A DNA stretch of 64,000 bases, taken from the NCBI GenBank assembly GCA_963700395.1, contig CAVOXI010000003.1:248001-312000 (forward strand), read 5' to 3'. The position numbers and the translations under genes were made by a program. Positions within the stretch are counted from its first letter, which is position 1. Each line of letters begins with the position of its first letter. The notes below the pieces were generated by a model. That model was not told the origin of the DNA. It did no database searches and saw only the letters and a program-made list of their open reading frames with translations. Positions 58,025 to 64,000 of this stretch are shown here, piece after piece. Source of the DNA: Prado023 sp963700395 (GTDB taxonomy: Bacteria > Actinomycetota > Actinomycetes > S36-B12 > CAIYMF01).

Positions 58025-59478
58025 AGCGCGGGGACCGCGGCCAACGCCCGCGGACCGGACCGAGGAGCTTGGCGGACCAGGTCAGGGCGCGCCCACGGCA
58101 TCAGGCGCAACGCTCCCGACAGGTCGTCCACGGGGTGCACCCGGACGCCGGGCTCGCGCAGCGAGGTGGCATCCGCGCGCGGCAGGATCACGTCGGTCAT
58201 CCCCAGCCGCGCGGCCTCCATGACCCGCTGACGCGCGCCGGGGACGCGGCGCACGTCGCCGGCCAGGCCCACCTCCCCGAACGCCACCCACCCCACCGGG
58301 ACCGACATGTCACGCACCGAACCGTTGACGGCAAGGGCGACGGCGAGGTCACAGGCGGGCTCGACCAGGCGCGCGCCACCGACAGGAGCGATGTACGTGT
58401 CGAAGCGTGACATCGCCACGGACTCACGGCGCTCGAGGACGGCGAGCACCATGGCCAGGCGGGCGGCGTCCATGCCCGAGGTGGTCCGACGCGGAACCGA
58501 TCCGGCCGCCGGCACGACCAGGGCCTGGATCTCGGCCAGCAGCGGGCGGCGCCCCTCGAGGGCCACCGTGACGCACGTACCGGGGACCGGCTCGGCCCGA
58601 TCGGTGACGAACAGCCCACTGGGGTCGGCCAGGGCGACCAGTCCCTCCTCGCCCAGCTCGAAGCACCCGACCTCGTCCGTCGGCCCGTAGCGGTTCTTGA
58701 CGGCGCGGACCATCCGCAGCCGGGCATGCCGGTCGCCCTCGAACGAGAGCACGACGTCGACCAGGTGCTCCAGCGTGCGCGGGCCCGCGATGCCGCCGTC
58801 CTTGGTCACGTGGCCCACGAGGATGCAGGCCATCCGGCGCTCCTTGGCCAGTCGGATCAGGGCCGAGGTCGCCTCCCGGACCTGGGTGACCCCGGAGGCC
58901 ACGCCGTCCACTCCCGCCGAGGTCATGGTCTGGATGGAGTCGATGACCAGCAGGCTTGGCGACACCTCCTCCGCATGGGCCACCACCGCCGCAACGTCGG
59001 ACTCCGCAGCGAGGAAGACCGACGGGCTCACCGACCCGACCCGCCCGGCACGGGCCCGCACCTGCTCGACGCTCTCCTCCCCCGTCACGTAGAGGGCACG
59101 CGACCCGCGGGCCGCCACCGAGGCGACGACCTGCAGGAGCAGCGTCGACTTGCCCACGCCGGGCTCGCCGGCCAGGAGGATCACAGCCCCCGGCACGACC
59201 CCGCCGCCGAGGACACGGTCGAGCTCGGCGATGCCGGTCGGGGTGGCCGCCGAACGGGTGAGGTCGATCTGGTCCATCGGCTGGGCCGAGGCCGTGACCG
59301 GGCCGGCCTGCGGGGTGCGGCTGCTTGTGCCCGCCTCGCTGACACTGCCCCATGCCTGGCACTCGCCGCAGCGACCCGCCCACTTGGGCGCCCGCCACCC
59401 GCACTCCGAGCACCGGAAGGCTGCCTTGACCGCACTGCTGGACGTCATGCCCGGGACGCTACCGGGACGGTCCGACAT
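58021..59478 (-). CDS. radA: DNA repair protein RadA (Sms)
   Basis: About 485 residues. N-terminal zinc finger CSECG...CGECQAWG, the RecA-like ATPase with Walker A AGEPGVGKSTLLLQ, Walker B LLVIDSIQTM, the RadA-specific KNRYGPTDEVGCFEL motif, and the C-terminal Lon-protease-like domain (VGGARLVEPACDLAVALA). RadA is a branch-migration helicase in recombination and, with DisA, regulates c-di-AMP synthesis. Start chosen at 59478, with GAGGG upstream; an ATG at 59448 is possible. It is divergent from disA across about 90 bp, the usual actinobacterial arrangement. Confidence 0.92.
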   Translation of the reverse strand: MSDRPGSVPGMTSSSAVKAAFRCSECGWRAPKWAGRCGECQAWGSVSEAGTSSRTPQAGPVTASAQPMDQIDLTRSAATPTGIAELDRVLGGGVVPGAVILLAGEPGVGKSTLLLQVVASVAARGSRALYVTGEESVEQVRARAGRVGSVSPSVFLAAESDVAAVVAHAEEVSPSLLVIDSIQTMTSAGVDGVASGVTQVREATSALIRLAKERRMACILVGHVTKDGGIAGPRTLEHLVDVVLSFEGDRHARLRMVRAVKNRYGPTDEVGCFELGEEGLVALADPSGLFVTDRAEPVPGTCVTVALEGRRPLLAEIQALVVPAAGSVPRRTTSGMDAARLAMVLAVLERRESVAMSRFDTYIAPVGGARLVEPACDLAVALAVNGSVRDMSVPVGWVAFGEVGLAGDVRRVPGARQRVMEAARLGMTDVILPRADATSLREPGVRVHPVDDLSGALRLMPWARPDLVRQAPRSGPRALAAVPAL

Positions 59479-59567
59479 CGTCGGGGGACCCTCGGGTGAC
59501 AATGGCCCACGCCTTCCGACGATCGTCACCTACACTCGCCCGGGGAGCACTCGATCACGGAGCATTC

Positions 59568-60650
59568 ATGGCAGCAATCGATCCGGAACTGGCAGCAGCG
59601 CTGGCACGCGTGGCACCGGGCACCGAGTTGCGCGACGGCTTGGAGCGCATCATGCGGGGGCGCACGGGCGCCCTCATCGTGCTGGGGCACGACAACGGGA
59701 TCGATTCCCTGATCAGCGGGGGCTTCCCCCTGGACATCGACTTCACCGCCACCCGCCTGCGCGAGCTGTGCAAGATGGACGGCGCGGTCATCATCGACTC
59801 GGGTACGTCGCGGATCGTGCGGGCAGGCACCCAGCTGGTCCCGGACCCGACCATCCCCACCGGCGAGACCGGCACCCGCCACCGGACCGCCGACCGCGTC
59901 GCCCGCCAGACCGGATCCCCGGTCGTCAGCGTCAGCAAGTCGATGCACATCATCGCGCTGTACCTCAAGGGCCGGCGCTACGTCCTCGAGGAGCCGGCGG
60001 CGATCCTGTCGCGCGCGAACCAGGCCCTGGCCACGCTGGAGCGCTACAAGCAGCGCCTCGATGAGGTCTCACGCAGCCTGTCCGCCCTCGAGATCGAGGA
60101 CCTCGTGACCGTGCGCGAGGTCTGCGCCACCCTTCAGCGGCTGGAGATGGTGCGCCACATCGCCAGCGAGATCCGGGCCTACCTGCTCGAGCTGGGCACC
60201 GAGGGTCGGCTGGTCTCGCTGCAGCTGGCCGAGCTCGTGGCCGGGGTGGAGACCGACCGCGAGCTGGTCGTCCGCGACTACCTGCCGCGCAAGAAGCCCA
60301 GCCGCAAGGACCGGACCGTCGCCGACACGTTGGAGGCCCTCGACCTCATCGGACCGACCGACCTGCTGGACCTCACGTCCGTGGCCCGCGCCCTGGGCTA
60401 CCCGGCCAGCACCGACGGGCTCGAGACGAACGTCAGCCCCCGCGGTCATCGCGTGCTGTCCCGCGTGCCCCGCGTGCCCGAGGCCATCCGCGACCGGCTC
60501 GTGGGCCACTTCGGCACCCTCCAGGCCCTGCTCGGGGCCTCGGTCGAGGACCTTCAGAAGGTGGAGGGGATCGGGGAGAACCGCGCGCGCTACATCCGCG
60601 AGGGCCTCTCGCGACTGGCGGAGTCCTCGATCCTCGAGCGCTACGTCTGA
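59568..60650 (+). CDS. disA: DNA integrity scanning diadenylate cyclase DisA
   Basis: A 360-residue enzyme that condenses two ATP into c-di-AMP. The DAC domain carries the DGA motif (KMDGAVIIDSG, residues 69-79) and RHRTAD (104-109). A helical linker follows, then a C-terminal helix-hairpin-helix domain (VEDLQKVEGIGENRARYI) that binds branched DNA, halting cyclase activity at damage. CGGAG lies 5 nt before the ATG at 59568; longer frames upstream lack a ribosome site. DisA is often the only diadenylate cyclase in actinobacteria. Confidence 0.93.
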   Translation: MAAIDPELAAALARVAPGTELRDGLERIMRGRTGALIVLGHDNGIDSLISGGFPLDIDFTATRLRELCKMDGAVIIDSGTSRIVRAGTQLVPDPTIPTGETGTRHRTADRVARQTGSPVVSVSKSMHIIALYLKGRRYVLEEPAAILSRANQALATLERYKQRLDEVSRSLSALEIEDLVTVREVCATLQRLEMVRHIASEIRAYLLELGTEGRLVSLQLAELVAGVETDRELVVRDYLPRKKPSRKDRTVADTLEALDLIGPTDLLDLTSVARALGYPASTDGLETNVSPRGHRVLSRVPRVPEAIRDRLVGHFGTLQALLGASVEDLQKVEGIGENRARYIREGLSRLAESSILERYV

Positions 60651-60690
60651 GCCCTGGCCGCACGCCGCCCCACGGGACGACTCCCGCCGC

Positions 60691-61365
60691 TCACTGGACG
60701 GTGAACGCCACCGGCTCGGACTCGACCGCGCCGTTGCGGCCCGTGACCTTGTAGCTGCCGGCCTGGGCATCCGGCTGGTCGGCCGGGCACCCCTTCGCGA
60801 CGACCTTCCCCGGCCAGGTCACCGAGGTCGTGAACGGCTTGCCCGGCTCGAGGGCCTTGATATCGGCGGCCTCCGACGGGTTGCAGAAGTCAGACGACCA
60901 GACCACGACCGAGCCGGAGGTGATGGTCAGCTCGTTGGCCCCTGCCCCGACGTCGCGGTTGCAGGCGGCCGATCCCGTGTTGGTCACCGTGAGCGTCAGC
61001 GCCATCCCGCCACCGACCGTCGTGGTCGCCCCGGCGGGCGTGGCCGCGACGGCGATGTCCGCGTCGACGCAGTCCGCGCTCGCCGAGGGGCTCGGGGAGG
61101 GGGACTCGCTGGCTGCGGGACTGGCCGATGCGGACGCGTCGGGATCAACGGTGGGCTCACCATCGGGTGAGGCCGACATCGTCAGGCCGAAGCTCGGCGA
61201 CGGGCTGGGAGCCTCGGCGGAGGGCGTGTCGTTGGAGCCGAAGGCAGCCTGCAGCAGCCACCACCCCAGCCACAGGACGACCAGCAGGCCCACGACGACC
61301 GCCGCGCGCCGCCGCCAGTAGGTGCTGGGCTCCTCCGGACCAACCGGGTTCACGACCGAACTCAC
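60691..61365 (-). CDS. Membrane-anchored DUF4232-like protein
   Basis: A 224-residue protein. A cytosolic N-terminus of about 16 residues precedes a membrane anchor (AAVVVGLLVVLWLGWWLLQA), then a Ser/Pro/Ala-rich linker (SASPAASESPSPSPSASA) and an extracytoplasmic beta-sandwich of the DUF4232/BsuPI kind (GGMALTLTVTNTGSAACNRD, ITSGSVVVWSSDFCNPS). Cysteines in ACNRD, FCNPS and KGCPAD could form disulfides. No function is known. TACGGT lies 7-12 nt before the GTG at 61365 with no Shine-Dalgarno (leaderless). Confidence 0.7.
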   Translation of the reverse strand: MSSVVNPVGPEEPSTYWRRRAAVVVGLLVVLWLGWWLLQAAFGSNDTPSAEAPSPSPSFGLTMSASPDGEPTVDPDASASASPAASESPSPSPSASADCVDADIAVAATPAGATTTVGGGMALTLTVTNTGSAACNRDVGAGANELTITSGSVVVWSSDFCNPSEAADIKALEPGKPFTTSVTWPGKVVAKGCPADQPDAQAGSYKVTGRNGAVESEPVAFTVQ

Positions 61366-61396
61366 GGGAGAACCGTAACCTGCGCCGGGACATGCA

Positions 61397-61435
61397 CCGG
61401 CCCGCAGCCCCCACTCACTGGGGTCTGCGGGCCGG
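61397..61435 (-). terminator. Stem-loop after clpC
   Basis: CCGGCCCGCAG (61397-61407) pairs with CTGCGGGCCGG (61425-61435); an inner CCCC/GGGG pair extends the stem. It lies 19 bp past the clpC stop and upstream of the DUF4232-like gene. There is no U-tract, so it may act as a Rho-assisted or hairpin-only terminator. Confidence 0.55.
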
Positions 61436-61453
61436 CACCTGCTGGGATCAGGT

Positions 61454-63967
<2,514 letters not shown>

Positions 63968-64000
63968 GGGGCTCCACTCCGTTCGTACATCCCTCCCGCT

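Overview
The window is high-GC DNA from an actinobacterium. Evidence for this: G/C-rich third codon positions throughout, frequent GTG starts, a run of genes in the order known from mycobacteria (SerB1-like HAD phosphatase, PlsC acyltransferase, NAD-dependent epimerase, 32-residue bS22-like protein, excisionase-type HTH protein, with proC nearby), and the radA/disA/clpC region. At least a dozen genes have a TAnnnT hexamer 6-7 nt before the start codon and no Shine-Dalgarno sequence, which fits leaderless transcription, common in actinobacteria. I cannot name the genus.

Layout. 0-5 kb: small hypothetical proteins, a DUF5701 protein, flavocytochrome c sulfide dehydrogenase (fccAB) and a cation-diffusion transporter. 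5-11.3 kb: a putative beta-glucan locus made of a processive family-2 glycosyltransferase, an HlyD-like adaptor and a GH81 endo-1,3-glucanase in overlapping reading frames, with a convergent secreted GH16 glucanase carrying two FnIII domains. 11.7-17 kb: carboxymuconolactone decarboxylase, an MmyB regulator remnant, DHFR-like, VOC and HAD proteins, and the Kup potassium transporter. 17-20.2 kb: an operon of an RHH regulator, a DUF4097 protein and a DrrAB-type ABC exporter, behind 11-bp-spaced direct repeats. 20.3-30 kb: two acetyltransferases (one Eis-like), a secreted vanadium haloperoxidase/PAP2 protein, two alpha/beta hydrolases, a DUF1801 protein and MoeZ. 30-38.6 kb: UvrA-like ABC protein, aldose epimerase, RNase J, NagA, VanZ and a ClC channel. 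38.7-44.4 kb: acyl-CoA dehydrogenase behind TetR-type operators, nitrilase-like amidohydrolase, glutaredoxin-like protein and acyl-CoA synthetase, separated by repeat-rich spacers. 44.4-53.3 kb: the conserved block, AcuC, TrkH/TrkA, ProC and proline dehydrogenase. 53.5-64 kb: App1-type phosphatase, a TetR regulator and a TIM-barrel protein that both carry histone-H1-like basic segments, a Cys-rich protein, RadA, DisA, a DUF4232-like protein and ClpC.

Functional links. Kup, TrkH/TrkA and DisA together point to potassium and c-di-AMP homeostasis. RadA and DisA are divergent partners in DNA-damage signalling. The acyl-CoA dehydrogenase and acyl-CoA synthetase suggest fatty-acid use. The GT2/HlyD/GH81/GH16 set suggests an exported glucan with beta-1,3 linkages.

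Sequence quality. About 17 genes are broken by single-base frameshifts, nearly all of which look like one extra base, while the protein sequence stays good on both sides. The most economical reading is an insertion-prone raw sequence. Such genes are listed as single CDS spans with the shift positions given. No tRNA, rRNA, CRISPR array, insertion sequence or prophage was seen.
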